NCBI GenBank assembly: GCA_036259875.1
Contig: DATAAZ010000075.1
Coordinates: 1-64,000 of the forward strand
DNA length: 64,000 bases
Direction: 5' to 3'
DNA from: DATAAZ01 sp036259875
Lineage (GTDB): Bacteria > Actinomycetota > Thermoleophilia > Gaiellales > Gaiellaceae
Made by a program: the position numbers and the translations under genes. The notes below the pieces were generated by a model. The model saw nothing but the letters and a program-made list of their open reading frames with translations. It had not been told where the DNA came from and ran no database searches. Positions within the stretch are counted from its first letter, which is position 1, and each line of letters begins with the position of its first letter. Shown here piece by piece: positions 8,418 to 16,578 of this stretch.

Positions 8418-9132
8418 CGCGCTTCGCGAGAGTCGTTCCGATGAGCCGCTACGACGAAGTCAACGGCTCGACCCGCAACGGGCCGGCCCAGGTGGGTTCG
8501 TCGGCGACACCGCTCAAGCTCGTGGTCGTCCTTCCGCGCATGAGGAACGTGCTCATCGGCCCGACTCGACATGGGCGAGAACCTAAGGTCAGGCACTCCG
8601 GAAGGATGCGCCCCCGCCTTGAACGCCGGATGTCGCACGCGGTGTCGCGCGCGGGGTGATCTCTCGAGGCTCGCTCTTCACGCCAAGGCTCAGAGCATCG
8701 CGCCGACGGGCGCGTTCGTCTCCGACGTGTAGGTCTCACGCCCGCCTGACCTCGCCGCGCGAAGGAGCAGCGCCATCTTGACGGCGAACTAGCCTGTGCG
8801 GCGTTCCCCCTCGATCTCGAGGCCCCGATGCCCAGACGCGCCGCCGCGGCGGGATTGGCGCCACGCACGCCGAATCCGTGGGTCGTGCGAAAGAGCGACG
8901 CCCGTGCTCGCCTCGGCGCCGCCCGGCGTCGACTAAAGGAAAATCGGCCCGGCGCCGAACAAATGCGTGAGGCCGGGGCGCCGCGCTCTCCCGTTTCGCG
9001 GTACGGGCTCGGAGTAAGCCGCAGGCTTCGGGCCTGCCCCGGCCTCCCCGTTGGCCGGCTGAACGCGGCGAGTGAACGCGGCGCGTCGGTCGCGAGGTTT
9101 CCGTCCCCCTTTTTCGGGTTAAAGGTCTGCTC
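8418..9132. other. 715-base spacer without a supportable gene
   Basis: Open frames here on either strand are Arg/Pro/Ser-rich read-through with no recognisable domain. The only notable structure is the inverted repeat around 8969-9046, listed separately. Confidence 0.5.
8969..9046. repeat. 11-bp perfect inverted repeat with inner hairpin, upstream of a membrane-protein gene
   Basis: GAGGCCGGGGC (8969-8979) is perfectly complementary to GCCCCGGCCTC (9036-9046). Inside lies a second hairpin, GCAGGC (9021-9026) with GCCTGC (9032-9037), and just upstream TCGGC/GCCGA. The block ends 87 bases before the GTG at 9133 and may form a structured leader. I do not recognise a known riboswitch. Confidence 0.4.
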
Positions 9133-10113
9133 GTGTTGACCGATGCGGCGAGCATGGGCGTTATCCGGGAGCTCGCCGCCACGCCGCGTCGCCTCGCCCT
9201 CAACGGGGCTTCGGCCGCGGCCGCGCTGACTCTCGGCGCGCTCGCCGCCCATCAGTTCGCCAAGACGGGCTGGCCGCTCGCCGACGCGAACCCCCGGCTC
9301 GTCGCCGCGGCCGCGCTCCTCTTCCTGCTCGGTTTCGCGTTCAAGGCGTGCGGCTGGCAACGGTTGTTCGTTCCGCATGAGCGACCGGGCTCCCTCGCCC
9401 TCGCGGCCGCGAGCGGGGCCGCATCCGTGGGCGGCGCCGCGCTGCCCGGCCGCGTCGACGACGCAATTCGCGTCGCCGTCGTCCGCCGGTATCCCGGGTG
9501 CCGCGCGGGCGTCGGGACGCTCTGCCTCTCGCTCTTCATGCTCGGCCTGATCGACACCGTCGCGCTCATGCCGTTTGCCTCGGCTGCCGCGGCGACGAGC
9601 GAGGCGCCGCTTTTCGTTCGGGTCGGGCTCGGCGTCGTCGCGTTCGCCGGTCTCGGCGCTGCGCTTCTCGTCGTCGTGCTCCCGCGTCTCACGACGAGCC
9701 GGCGGCTCGGTCGGCTTCGCGCGGCCCGCTGGCTCGCCGCGCGGGGGACGTGCCCGCGCGAGGCCTGGAAGGCGGCCGTCCTGATCGCGCTCTCGTGGTT
9801 CGTCCGCGCGGCGGCGCTCTTCCTGCTCCTCGGAGCCGTCGGGGTCGGCCTCTCGTTCCCGCTCGCGATTGCGTTCCTGTCCGCTGCCGCCGCTTCGGGC
9901 GCGCTGCCCGTCGCTCCGGCCGGTGCGGCGACGCAGGCGGGGGCGGGTGCCGCGATCCTGGCGGCGAGCGGCATCGGGACCACCCAGGCGATCGCCTTCG
10001 CGGTCGCGGCGCAGGTGCTCGTGATTCTCGCTGGCGCCGCCGTCGTCCTCTTCGTCCTCGCGTGGGGCGGGGGCCGGCGGGTCGTCGCGCGCTCCCGCGC
10101 GGCCACCGCCTGA
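9133..10113 (+). CDS. YbhN/LPG-synthase-TM-like flippase family membrane protein
   Basis: A 326-residue polytopic membrane protein with about eight hydrophobic segments. The layout, including the PGRVDDAIRVAVVRRY loop near residue 102 and the ALPVAPAGAATQAGAGAAI segment near 255, resembles UPF0104/lysylphosphatidylglycerol-synthase transmembrane (AglD2/YbhN) proteins, thought to move lipids or lipid-linked sugars. There is no catalytic C-terminal synthase domain. The start is GTG followed directly by TTG. It heads a run of membrane and exported proteins to 12.3 kb. Confidence 0.65.
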   Translation: MLTDAASMGVIRELAATPRRLALNGASAAAALTLGALAAHQFAKTGWPLADANPRLVAAAALLFLLGFAFKACGWQRLFVPHERPGSLALAAASGAASVGGAALPGRVDDAIRVAVVRRYPGCRAGVGTLCLSLFMLGLIDTVALMPFASAAAATSEAPLFVRVGLGVVAFAGLGAALLVVVLPRLTTSRRLGRLRAARWLAARGTCPREAWKAAVLIALSWFVRAAALFLLLGAVGVGLSFPLAIAFLSAAAASGALPVAPAGAATQAGAGAAILAASGIGTTQAIAFAVAAQVLVILAGAAVVLFVLAWGGGRRVVARSRAATA

Positions 10114-10131
10114 CAGCCCCGACGCGGCCGG

Positions 10132-10137
10132 TACGCT
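10132..10137 (+). promoter_or_regulatory. putative -10 element
   Basis: TACGCT lies 8 bases before the ATG at 10146, and no Shine-Dalgarno sequence is seen. Confidence 0.3.
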
Positions 10138-10145
10138 CCGGCCGA

Positions 10146-10502
10146 ATGCGCGACCTCCACGCTGTCAACGGCATGGTCGTGGTCGCCGCCAACGCGCTCG
10201 CGGTCGGCTGGGGGACGGCATACGTCCTGCGCAAGCGGATGCCCGGTCGCGTGTATGCGCACGTGCTTGCCGGCGCCCAGGCGCTCGTGATCGCGCAGGT
10301 CGGGCTCGGCCTGCTCCTGCTCTCGGACGAGGCGCGAACGGCCGACCGCCTCCACTACGTCTACGGCGTCCTCGCGCTCCTCGCGGTGCTCTCGCCGTGG
10401 CTCTACGCGCCCCCCGTGCCGGCGCGGCGTCTGCTGTGGTTCGTGGCAGCGAGCCTCGTCGCGGGTGCCCTCTCCGTCCGCGCGTACACGACCGGGAACT
10501 GA
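10146..10502 (+). CDS. small four-helix membrane protein
   Basis: A 118-residue protein with about four hydrophobic helices (for example MVVVAANALAVGWGTAYVL near residue 10 and LLWFVAASLVAGALSV near the end) and a conserved-looking DRLHYVYGVLALL segment with His and Tyr. The family was not identified; the compact helices with a mid-membrane His recall small heme or electron-transfer membrane proteins, but that is speculation. Its TGA overlaps the next ATG (TGATG), so the two genes are coupled. Confidence 0.6.
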   Translation: MRDLHAVNGMVVVAANALAVGWGTAYVLRKRMPGRVYAHVLAGAQALVIAQVGLGLLLLSDEARTADRLHYVYGVLALLAVLSPWLYAPPVPARRLLWFVAASLVAGALSVRAYTTGN

Positions 10503-10891
10503 TGGATCTCGACCCGCGCACCAACGGGACGCTGCGCGGCTTCCTGATCGTGATCGCGATCGCCGCCGCGCTGACCGCGCTCGGGACGATCGGCGACGTC
10601 GGCCTCGGAATCGTCTTCATCGTCCTGCGCGTCGCGTTCATCGTCGTGATCGCGCTCGTCCTCTTCCGCCTCTGGCGGTCCCGGCGCGAAGAGATCTCGT
10701 TGTGGCCGCGCCGCTCACGCGCCGTCTTCTACGGCGGCGCGGCGCTCGCACTCGTCAACCTCGGCGCGTCGGTTCTTCTGGCCGGCTACCCGACGGGGGG
10801 CCTCGAGGCGCTCGTCTTCTTCTTCGTGCTGGCGGCGTGCGGCTTCGCGATGTGGCGGGTCTGGCGCGACGAGCACACGTACGGGTACTAG
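10502..10891 (+). CDS. hypothetical four-helix membrane protein
   Basis: A 129-residue protein starting MDLDPRTNGTLRG, with roughly four transmembrane segments and a cytoplasmic RLWRSRREEISLWPRRSR loop. The ATG shares one base with the preceding stop. The family was not recognised. It is probably co-transcribed with the preceding small membrane protein. Confidence 0.6.
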   Translation: MDLDPRTNGTLRGFLIVIAIAAALTALGTIGDVGLGIVFIVLRVAFIVVIALVLFRLWRSRREEISLWPRRSRAVFYGGAALALVNLGASVLLAGYPTGGLEALVFFFVLAACGFAMWRVWRDEHTYGY

Positions 10892-10905
10892 GGAACGCGC
10901 CGCCC

Positions 10906-11718
10906 GTGAGGCGTGTACCGGGGAGGAACGTGCGCTCGCTCGTCCTCATCGTCGCGCTCGCTGGTGCGGCGGTACTCGCCGTCGCGGTCGCCGCTCTCGT
11001 CGTGGCCGACGACGCCGACGAGCTCCTTCCCGACCTCGACCAGGCCGTCCCCTCGGCGGTCGCGATCCGGCTCGAAGGTGAGCGCGAGCTCCTCGTGTTC
11101 GCTTCGGCAGTCGACAACGTCGGTGCAGGACCGCTCGTCGTTCGCGCCGCGCGGTCGGGTACGGACGTGGCATCCATGCCCGCGCACCAGGTCGTCCGAC
11201 GCGCGGACGGCTCGGAGACGAGCCGGCCGATCGCCTCGCGCCTTCGGTACGAACGGGCAGAGACCCACGCGCACTGGCACCTCGACGGCTTCGAGCGGTA
11301 CGAGCTCCGCGATACGAGCGGGAGCGCCCCCCTGCTCGTCGCGCGCAAGGCCGGCTTTTGCCTTGGCGACCGGTACGAAACCAGACGCTCGCTCGACGTG
11401 CCCGGCGAGCCTACCGAGGCGGTCTGGACGCACGAGTGCGGAAAGGGAGCCCCCGAACTGCTCTCGCTCGAGGAAGGGATCTCGGTCGGCTACGGCGACG
11501 ACTACGCGCCGCGGCTCGAAGGGCAGTTCGTCGACGTGACCGAGCTGTCGCCCGGCCGCTACGTGCTCGTCCACGTCGCGAACCCGGAGCGAACGCTCCT
11601 CGAGCGCGACTACGCGAACAACGCCGCGTCGGTCGCTCTCGTCCTCCGCCGCCCGGCCGGCCGAGCGGAGATCGAGGTCGTCGCGCGCTGCCCGGACGCG
11701 GCGAGGTGCGCTCCCTGA
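10906..11718 (+). CDS. exported lysyl-oxidase-family protein
   Basis: A 270-residue protein with an N-terminal signal anchor (LVLIVALAGAAVLAVAVAALVV). The body matches the lysyl oxidase (PF01186) layout: the copper-site HAHWHLDGFERYEL, KAGFCLGD with the Lys and Cys of the family, ECGKG, and the C-terminal DYANNAAS region with an Asp-Tyr. These copper amine oxidases oxidise lysine side chains; bacterial roles are unclear. Start GTG 10906, with a second GTG at 10930 possible. Whether the lysyl-tyrosyl quinone cofactor forms cannot be judged here. Confidence 0.75.
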   Translation: MRRVPGRNVRSLVLIVALAGAAVLAVAVAALVVADDADELLPDLDQAVPSAVAIRLEGERELLVFASAVDNVGAGPLVVRAARSGTDVASMPAHQVVRRADGSETSRPIASRLRYERAETHAHWHLDGFERYELRDTSGSAPLLVARKAGFCLGDRYETRRSLDVPGEPTEAVWTHECGKGAPELLSLEEGISVGYGDDYAPRLEGQFVDVTELSPGRYVLVHVANPERTLLERDYANNAASVALVLRRPAGRAEIEVVARCPDAARCAP

Positions 11719-11776
11719 GGGAACTCGACGCCGGGGACCGGTGTAGACGCGCAAAGTGACCAGGAAGGGAGACACG

Positions 11777-12334
11777 ATGCGACGCTTGCTCACCGCAGCC
11801 GCGCTCACCCTCGTCGCCGTCGCCGCGCTCGCGGGCCCGGCGTCCGCAAAGGACATGAGCGTCTCGCTCTCGGGAGGCGGCCCGCCTTCGAATATCGATC
11901 CAGGCGAGCCGTGGAACGCACGGCTCCTCGTCCACGGCGAGCCCGACATCCTCGCGGAGGCGACGCCGGGCATCACGATCAGAAACGACGACACCGCGGC
12001 GAGCCGCACGTTCGACGCCCGGCCGACCGGCGAGCGCGCCCCGGACGGGCAGCTCATCTACCGCGTCCGGGTCGTCTTCCCGTCCGAAGGCGGGTGGTCG
12101 TACACGCTCGTCGACGGCGTCACCGACCGCGCGTACGAGGGGGGCTACGTCCAGGTCGGCAAGGCGCCCGCCGAAGCCGCGCCGGAGGCGTCGCGTCCGA
12201 GCCCGGCCGCCGCACCGGCGAGCGACGACTCGTTCCCCCTCTGGCCCGTGCTTGGCGGCATCGGCGCCTTCGTTCTCGCAGCCGCCGGTGCGCTTGTGGC
12301 CGTTCGTCAGCGGCGACCGCAGCCGACCGCGTAA
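11777..12334 (+). CDS. secreted, C-terminally membrane-anchored protein
   Basis: A 185-residue protein with a clear signal peptide (MRRLLTAAALTLVAVAALA, then GPASA), an immunoglobulin-like beta domain of about 100 residues (including PSNIDPGEPWNARLLVHG and EGGWSYTLVDG), a Pro/Ala linker and a C-terminal helix followed by basic residues. The layout resembles YtkA/FixH-like or copper-handling exported proteins, but no metal ligands are obvious. AAGGGA upstream of the ATG at 11777 supports that start over a GTG 21 bases earlier. A strong terminator hairpin follows at 12378. Confidence 0.65.
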   Translation: MRRLLTAAALTLVAVAALAGPASAKDMSVSLSGGGPPSNIDPGEPWNARLLVHGEPDILAEATPGITIRNDDTAASRTFDARPTGERAPDGQLIYRVRVVFPSEGGWSYTLVDGVTDRAYEGGYVQVGKAPAEAAPEASRPSPAAAPASDDSFPLWPVLGGIGAFVLAAAGALVAVRQRRPQPTA

Positions 12335-12364
12335 CGGGCGCATAACAGTCTCGTACTGGGCTCG

Positions 12365-13090
12365 TCAGGCGTCTCGTGCCAAGGAGGGCGGCTGGGCCGC
12401 CCTCCTTGGCGCCGAGGCCCCGTCGAGCGAGTCGAGAATCGAGCGGATGTCCGCAGCAGCCCCGACGAAGATCGGCGTGTCGCGCTCGGTGTAGCGGCTC
12501 GCCTCCGTTTCCCGAAGCGTCATCATGAGCTCGAGGAAGTCGGACGGGCTCTCGCACTCGAACGCCGTCATGAACTCCTGGTCGTCGATCCCGAACGAGT
12601 ATGTCGTGTGGTTGGTGATCGTCACGAAGCGGCTTCCGACCTCGGCGTGCTCGCGCATCGCGCGCGCCCGGTCCTCCATTGGGAGCGAGTACCACTCGCG
12701 CTTCTTCACGAACGGATAGACGACGAGGTACGGCGCGCCGCGCGGCACGACGCGGCGTGGCGGCCGGCTCGGGTCGCGCTCGAAATACTTCGACGGCCGC
12801 GCCGCGGCCAGGTACGAGTACGGCGTCTCGAGATAGGCGGCGAGCGGGGTCCCGTTGAGCTCGGCGGCGAGCTCGCCGAAGTCCTCGAACCGCTCGGTCA
12901 GCTTCCAGAGCATGAAGTCAGCCTCGGGGCGCACGCCGAGGAAGCTGTACCCGCGGAGCTCGAAGCGCTCCGCCCACGCCTCGACGACGTCGGCGAACGC
13001 GTCCTTCCCCGCGGCGCGCTCCTCGACGGGTAGGCGGCGCCAGGCCGGATCCACGCGGTAGAGCGTGTACGCGACGTACTGATCGGCCAC
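12365..13090 (-). CDS. hemQ: coproheme decarboxylase (chlorite-dismutase family)
   Basis: HemQ/ChdC performs the last step of coproporphyrin-dependent heme synthesis, removing two propionate carboxyls from coproheme with peroxide. The about 241-residue protein has QYVAYTLYRVDP at the start, PFVKKREWYSLP (catalytic Tyr region), MREHAEVG holding the likely heme-ligand His, and NHTTYSFGIDDQEFMTAFE. The GTG at 13090 is preferred over the GTG at 13126 because a TACGAT hexamer (13097-13102 on this strand) ends 6 bases before it. The last 15 codons carry the terminator hairpin. Confidence 0.85.
   Translation of the reverse strand: MADQYVAYTLYRVDPAWRRLPVEERAAGKDAFADVVEAWAERFELRGYSFLGVRPEADFMLWKLTERFEDFGELAAELNGTPLAAYLETPYSYLAAARPSKYFERDPSRPPRRVVPRGAPYLVVYPFVKKREWYSLPMEDRARAMREHAEVGSRFVTITNHTTYSFGIDDQEFMTAFECESPSDFLELMMTLRETEASRYTERDTPIFVGAAADIRSILDSLDGASAPRRAAQPPSLARDA
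12378..12410. terminator. bidirectional terminator hairpin
   Basis: A perfect 15-bp inverted repeat (12378-12392 with 12396-12410) with a 3-base loop. It sits just past the plus-strand gene ending at 12334 and inside the last codons of the convergent coproheme decarboxylase gene, so it can stop transcription from both sides. Confidence 0.75.
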
Positions 13091-13096
13091 GACAGG

Positions 13097-13102
13097 ATCG
13101 TA
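13097..13102 (-). promoter_or_regulatory. putative -10 element of hemQ
   Basis: On the minus strand this reads TACGAT, 6 bases before the GTG at 13090. It fits the leaderless pattern of the window and helps choose the start. Confidence 0.35.
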
Positions 13103-13363
13103 TCGGCCGTGTGCCAAGCTCTTCACGGTCGGCGCGCCCCGCGTTTCGCGTCAGCTCCTACGTTCGAACCGGGCGCGTTCGTCGGGCGGGCAGACGGACG
13201 CGCCCTAGGTTGCGACGTGTGGGCCGGCAGCGGTGTTCCGGCGCGTGGCGCGGGGGTAGAGGAGCGTCGAATGAGGCTCGTCGGCCGCGACACTGAGAGT
13301 GGAGGACGGTCGACGTGCGCTGATCCGCAGCGCGCGGACGAAGATCGCTGGAATCTGATCCGG

Positions 13364-14122
13364 ATGGCCGAGGATCCACGAATCGCGAGCCTCGCCCGGC
13401 TGCTCGCGGAGAACCAGCCGTGCGTCGCGCTCACCGGCGCCGGGGTCTCAACCGAGAGCGGGATTCCGGACTTCCGCTCGCCCACGGGGAGCTGGGCGCG
13501 CTTCGACCCGCGTGAGTACGCGACGGTGGGCGCTTTCCGGCGCGATCCCGAGAAGGTGTGGCGCTTCTACGCGCCGCGCTTCACGATGCTGACGGACGCC
13601 GAGCCGAACCGGGCCCACCGCGCCCTCGCCGAGCTCGAGCGGCTCGGCCTCCTTCGCGCGGTCATCACGCAGAACATCGACCTGCTCCATGAGCGCGCGG
13701 GGACACGCGACGTCGTCGAGGTCCACGGCTCGATCCGCACGTCGTCGTGCCCGGGGTGCGCGGCGAGCTACCCGCTCGCGATGGTCGTGCCGCTCATCGA
13801 ACGGGGCAACGGCGCGCCGCGCTGCCCGGCGTGCGGGACGGTGCTCAAGCCCGACGTCGTCTTCTTCGACGAGCTCTTGCCCCCGGACGCGGTCGATCGC
13901 GCAGTCGCCCTTGCCGCCGGAGCACGGCTCCTGCTCGTCGTCGGCTCTTCGCTCCAGGTCTATCCGGCCGCCGGGCTGCCCGAAGAGACGCTCGCCGCGG
14001 GAGGTGAGGTCGCGGTAGTGAACCGGACGCCCACATGGGTCGACGGCCGTGCTGCGCTCCTCCTCCGGGGCGACGCGGGCGACGTCCTCGAGGCGACGGT
14101 CGCGGCGCTTCGCGACGCCTGA
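13364..14122 (+). CDS. NAD-dependent protein deacylase, Sir2 family
   Basis: A sirtuin of 252 residues that removes acyl groups from lysines using NAD+. It has GAGVSTESGIPDFRS (25-39), TQNIDLLHERAG (102-113), the catalytic His in EVHGS (H121), and two CxxC pairs for zinc (CPGC at 129-132 and CPAC at 154-157), then KPDVVFFDE and GSSLQVYP. Residues after FRSP lack the Ala-Tyr-Arg-type desuccinylase pocket as far as visible. The open frame reaches 13109 but the family starts near the ATG at 13364. It is divergent from hemQ. Confidence 0.85.
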   Translation: MAEDPRIASLARLLAENQPCVALTGAGVSTESGIPDFRSPTGSWARFDPREYATVGAFRRDPEKVWRFYAPRFTMLTDAEPNRAHRALAELERLGLLRAVITQNIDLLHERAGTRDVVEVHGSIRTSSCPGCAASYPLAMVVPLIERGNGAPRCPACGTVLKPDVVFFDELLPPDAVDRAVALAAGARLLLVVGSSLQVYPAAGLPEETLAAGGEVAVVNRTPTWVDGRAALLLRGDAGDVLEATVAALRDA

Positions 14123-14152
14123 CGCGGGCCCGGGCGGGGGCAGGCCCGCGCC

Positions 14153-14158
14153 TACACT
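14153..14158 (+). promoter_or_regulatory. putative -10 element of uvrC
   Basis: TACACT lies 9 bases before the uvrC ATG, and there is no Shine-Dalgarno sequence. Confidence 0.4.
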
Positions 14159-14167
14159 GGCTCCGAG

Positions 14168-16036
14168 ATGGCGACCGCCGTCGACACACGGGAGGCGCGC
14201 ATCGAGGCGCAGCTAAAGGGGCTCCCGGCGAAGCCGGGCGTCTACCTCTTCCGGGGCCCGCGCGACGACGTGCTCTACGTCGGAAAGGCGAAGTCGCTCC
14301 GCCCGCGCGTGCGCTCCTACTTCCGCGGCGGCGACGCGCGGCGCGGCCTCGACAAGCTGATCGACCGGATCGAGCGGATCGAGGTCATTGCGACGCAGAC
14401 GGAGACGGAGGCGTTCCATCTCGAGCAGAACCTCATCCGCCGGTACCGCCCCCCGTTCAACGTCCGCCTGCGCGACGACAAGTCATACCCGTACATCGCC
14501 GTCACCGTCGAGGACGAGTTCCCGCGGGTCATGTTCACGCGGGAGCGGCATCGACGGGGCGTCGTCTACTTCGGGCCGTACGCGAACGCGAAAAAGGTGC
14601 GGGAGACGCTCGACGTCCTGAACCGCGTCTTCCCGTACCGGCCGTGCGAAGGGCCGAGGCCCGGTCGCCACTCGGGAATCCCGTGCCTCGACTACCACAT
14701 CGACCGCTGTCTCGCACCGTGCGTCGGCTACGTGTCGGCCGACGACTACCGGAAGATCGTCGACGGGGTGATCGAGTTCCTCTCCGGCGAGACGCGCCCG
14801 ATCATCCGCGAGCTCGAGCGGAAGATGCATGCGGCCTCGGAGGCGCAGCGCTTCGAGGAAGCGGCGCGCTACCGGAACCGGCTCTTCTCCGTCCGTCACC
14901 TCGCCGACCGGCAAGCCGCCGACAAGCGCGCGATCGGAACGGTGGACGTGATCGGGATTGCGGCGAACGGCGACCGGGCCGCCGTCCAGGTCTTCCCGCT
15001 GCGCGGCGGGCGGCTCGTCGACCGCCACAGCTTCCACCTCGAGAACGTGGCGGGCCAGGACGTCCCGACGCTCCTCGAGGCGTTCTGCCTGGAGTACTAC
15101 GGGAGCGCGCCGAGCGTCCCGCCCCTGATCGTCGTCCCGCCGGAGGCAGGAGACAACCGAGCGCTCGAGGAGTTCCTGACCGAGCTGCGCGGAGCGGCGG
15201 TTGAGGTGCGGTCACCCCGAAGGGGCGAGAAGCGGCGGCTCCAGGAGCTCGCGGCACAGAACGCCGAGCTCGCGCTTGCGCAGGACGCCGCCGAGAGCGA
15301 GCGGAAGCGCATCCGCCGCTTCGAGGCGCTCGAGGAGCTCCGCGAGGCGCTCAATCTCGAGAGCCTCCCGATTCGGATCGAGTGCTTCGACATCTCGAAC
15401 ATCCAGGAGCAGGCGCCCGTCGGGGCGATGGTCGTCTTCCAGGACGCGCTTCCCAAGAAGGCGCACTACCGCAAGTTCGCGATCCGGCGGACGGGCGGAC
15501 AGGACGATTTCGCGATGATGGCCGAGGTCGTCTCGCGCCGCTTCGCGCGCGCCCGGTCGGTGACGGCCGAGGAGTACGACGAGGGGTTCGCGGCGATCCC
15601 GAATCTCCTGGTCATCGACGGCGGCAAGGGTCAGCTCTCGGCCGCGCTCACTGCCATGCAGGCTTACGACCTCCCGCGCGTCGCGGTGATCGCGCTCGCG
15701 AAGCGCGACGAGGAGGTGTTCCTGCCCGGCCGGGCCGAGGCGATCAGGCTCGATCCCTCGTCGCCCGGGCTCCAGCTGCTACAGCGGATTCGCGACGAGG
15801 CGCACCGCTTCGCGGTCGGGTTCCACCGGCGGCGCCGCGACGCGGAGGCGCGCGAGTCGATCCTCGACGCGCTCCCTGGCGTAGGTCCGGCGCGCAAGCG
15901 CGCGCTCCTGCGCCACTTCGGCTCGCCCGAGCGGCTGCTCGCCGCGACGGCGGAGGAGCTCGAGGGCGTGCCGGGTGTGCCCGCGAAGACGGGCCGCGGG
16001 CTCTACGCGGCGCTCCACAAGGCGGGCCGAGCGTGA
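14168..16036 (+). CDS. uvrC: excinuclease ABC subunit C
   Basis: UvrC makes both incisions in nucleotide excision repair. The 622-residue protein has a GIY-YIG nuclease domain (KPGVYLFRG to LYVGKAKSLRPRVRSYF, residues about 17-55), the Cys-rich CLDYHIDRCLAPC segment, a UVR UvrB-binding motif near 205-240, the RNase-H-like C-terminal nuclease with ECFDISNIQ and VIDGGKGQL, and tandem helix-hairpin-helix motifs (DALPGVGPARKRALLRHFGS). The length is normal. It is probably leaderless. Confidence 0.95.
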   Translation: MATAVDTREARIEAQLKGLPAKPGVYLFRGPRDDVLYVGKAKSLRPRVRSYFRGGDARRGLDKLIDRIERIEVIATQTETEAFHLEQNLIRRYRPPFNVRLRDDKSYPYIAVTVEDEFPRVMFTRERHRRGVVYFGPYANAKKVRETLDVLNRVFPYRPCEGPRPGRHSGIPCLDYHIDRCLAPCVGYVSADDYRKIVDGVIEFLSGETRPIIRELERKMHAASEAQRFEEAARYRNRLFSVRHLADRQAADKRAIGTVDVIGIAANGDRAAVQVFPLRGGRLVDRHSFHLENVAGQDVPTLLEAFCLEYYGSAPSVPPLIVVPPEAGDNRALEEFLTELRGAAVEVRSPRRGEKRRLQELAAQNAELALAQDAAESERKRIRRFEALEELREALNLESLPIRIECFDISNIQEQAPVGAMVVFQDALPKKAHYRKFAIRRTGGQDDFAMMAEVVSRRFARARSVTAEEYDEGFAAIPNLLVIDGGKGQLSAALTAMQAYDLPRVAVIALAKRDEEVFLPGRAEAIRLDPSSPGLQLLQRIRDEAHRFAVGFHRRRRDAEARESILDALPGVGPARKRALLRHFGSPERLLAATAEELEGVPGVPAKTGRGLYAALHKAGRA

Positions 16037-16085
16037 CCCACTAGGATCGAGTGCCGCCGGAAACCAACCGAACGAAGGGAGAGCC

Positions 16086-16553
16086 GTGGCCGCGAATCCG
16101 ATCCCGGAGGGCTACCACAGCGCCAACCCGACGCTCGCGCTCGACGACGCGAACGAGGCGATCGAGTTCTATAAGCGGGCGTTCAGCGCCAAGGAGCGGG
16201 TGCGCATGCCGACGCCCGACGGTCGCGTCGCGCACGCCGAGCTCGAGATCGGCGACTCCATCGTCATGCTGGCCGATACGTTCGAACACTCGACTGCGAG
16301 GCCGCCGAAGGAGCTCGGCGGCACGACGGCGGGCGTCATGCTCTACGTCGAGGACGTGGACGCGGTCGTCGAGCAGGCTGTTGACGCGGGCGCGACCGTA
16401 ACGATGCCGGTCGAGGATCAGTTCTGGGGCGACCGGTTCGGGTCGATCCTCGACCCGTTCGGCCACTCCTGGTCGATCGCGACGCACAAGGAGGACCTGA
16501 GCGGGGAGGAGGTGCGGGCGCGCGCGGAGGAGGCGATGGCGCGCCTCACCTAG
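16086..16553 (+). CDS. VOC-family (glyoxalase/PhnB-like) protein
   Basis: A 155-residue vicinal-oxygen-chelate protein of the PhnB-like group: YHSANPTLALDDANEAIEFYKRAF at the N-terminus, a middle ADTFE, and FWGDRFGSILDPFGHSW near the C-terminus. The metal ligands and substrate are uncertain; such proteins are often annotated only as glyoxalase/bleomycin-resistance-like. The GTG at 16086 has AAGGGAG six bases upstream. It lies 49 bases downstream of uvrC. Confidence 0.75.
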   Translation: MAANPIPEGYHSANPTLALDDANEAIEFYKRAFSAKERVRMPTPDGRVAHAELEIGDSIVMLADTFEHSTARPPKELGGTTAGVMLYVEDVDAVVEQAVDAGATVTMPVEDQFWGDRFGSILDPFGHSWSIATHKEDLSGEEVRARAEEAMARLT

Positions 16554-16578
16554 TCGCGAACGGGCGAAGGGCGGCGAC

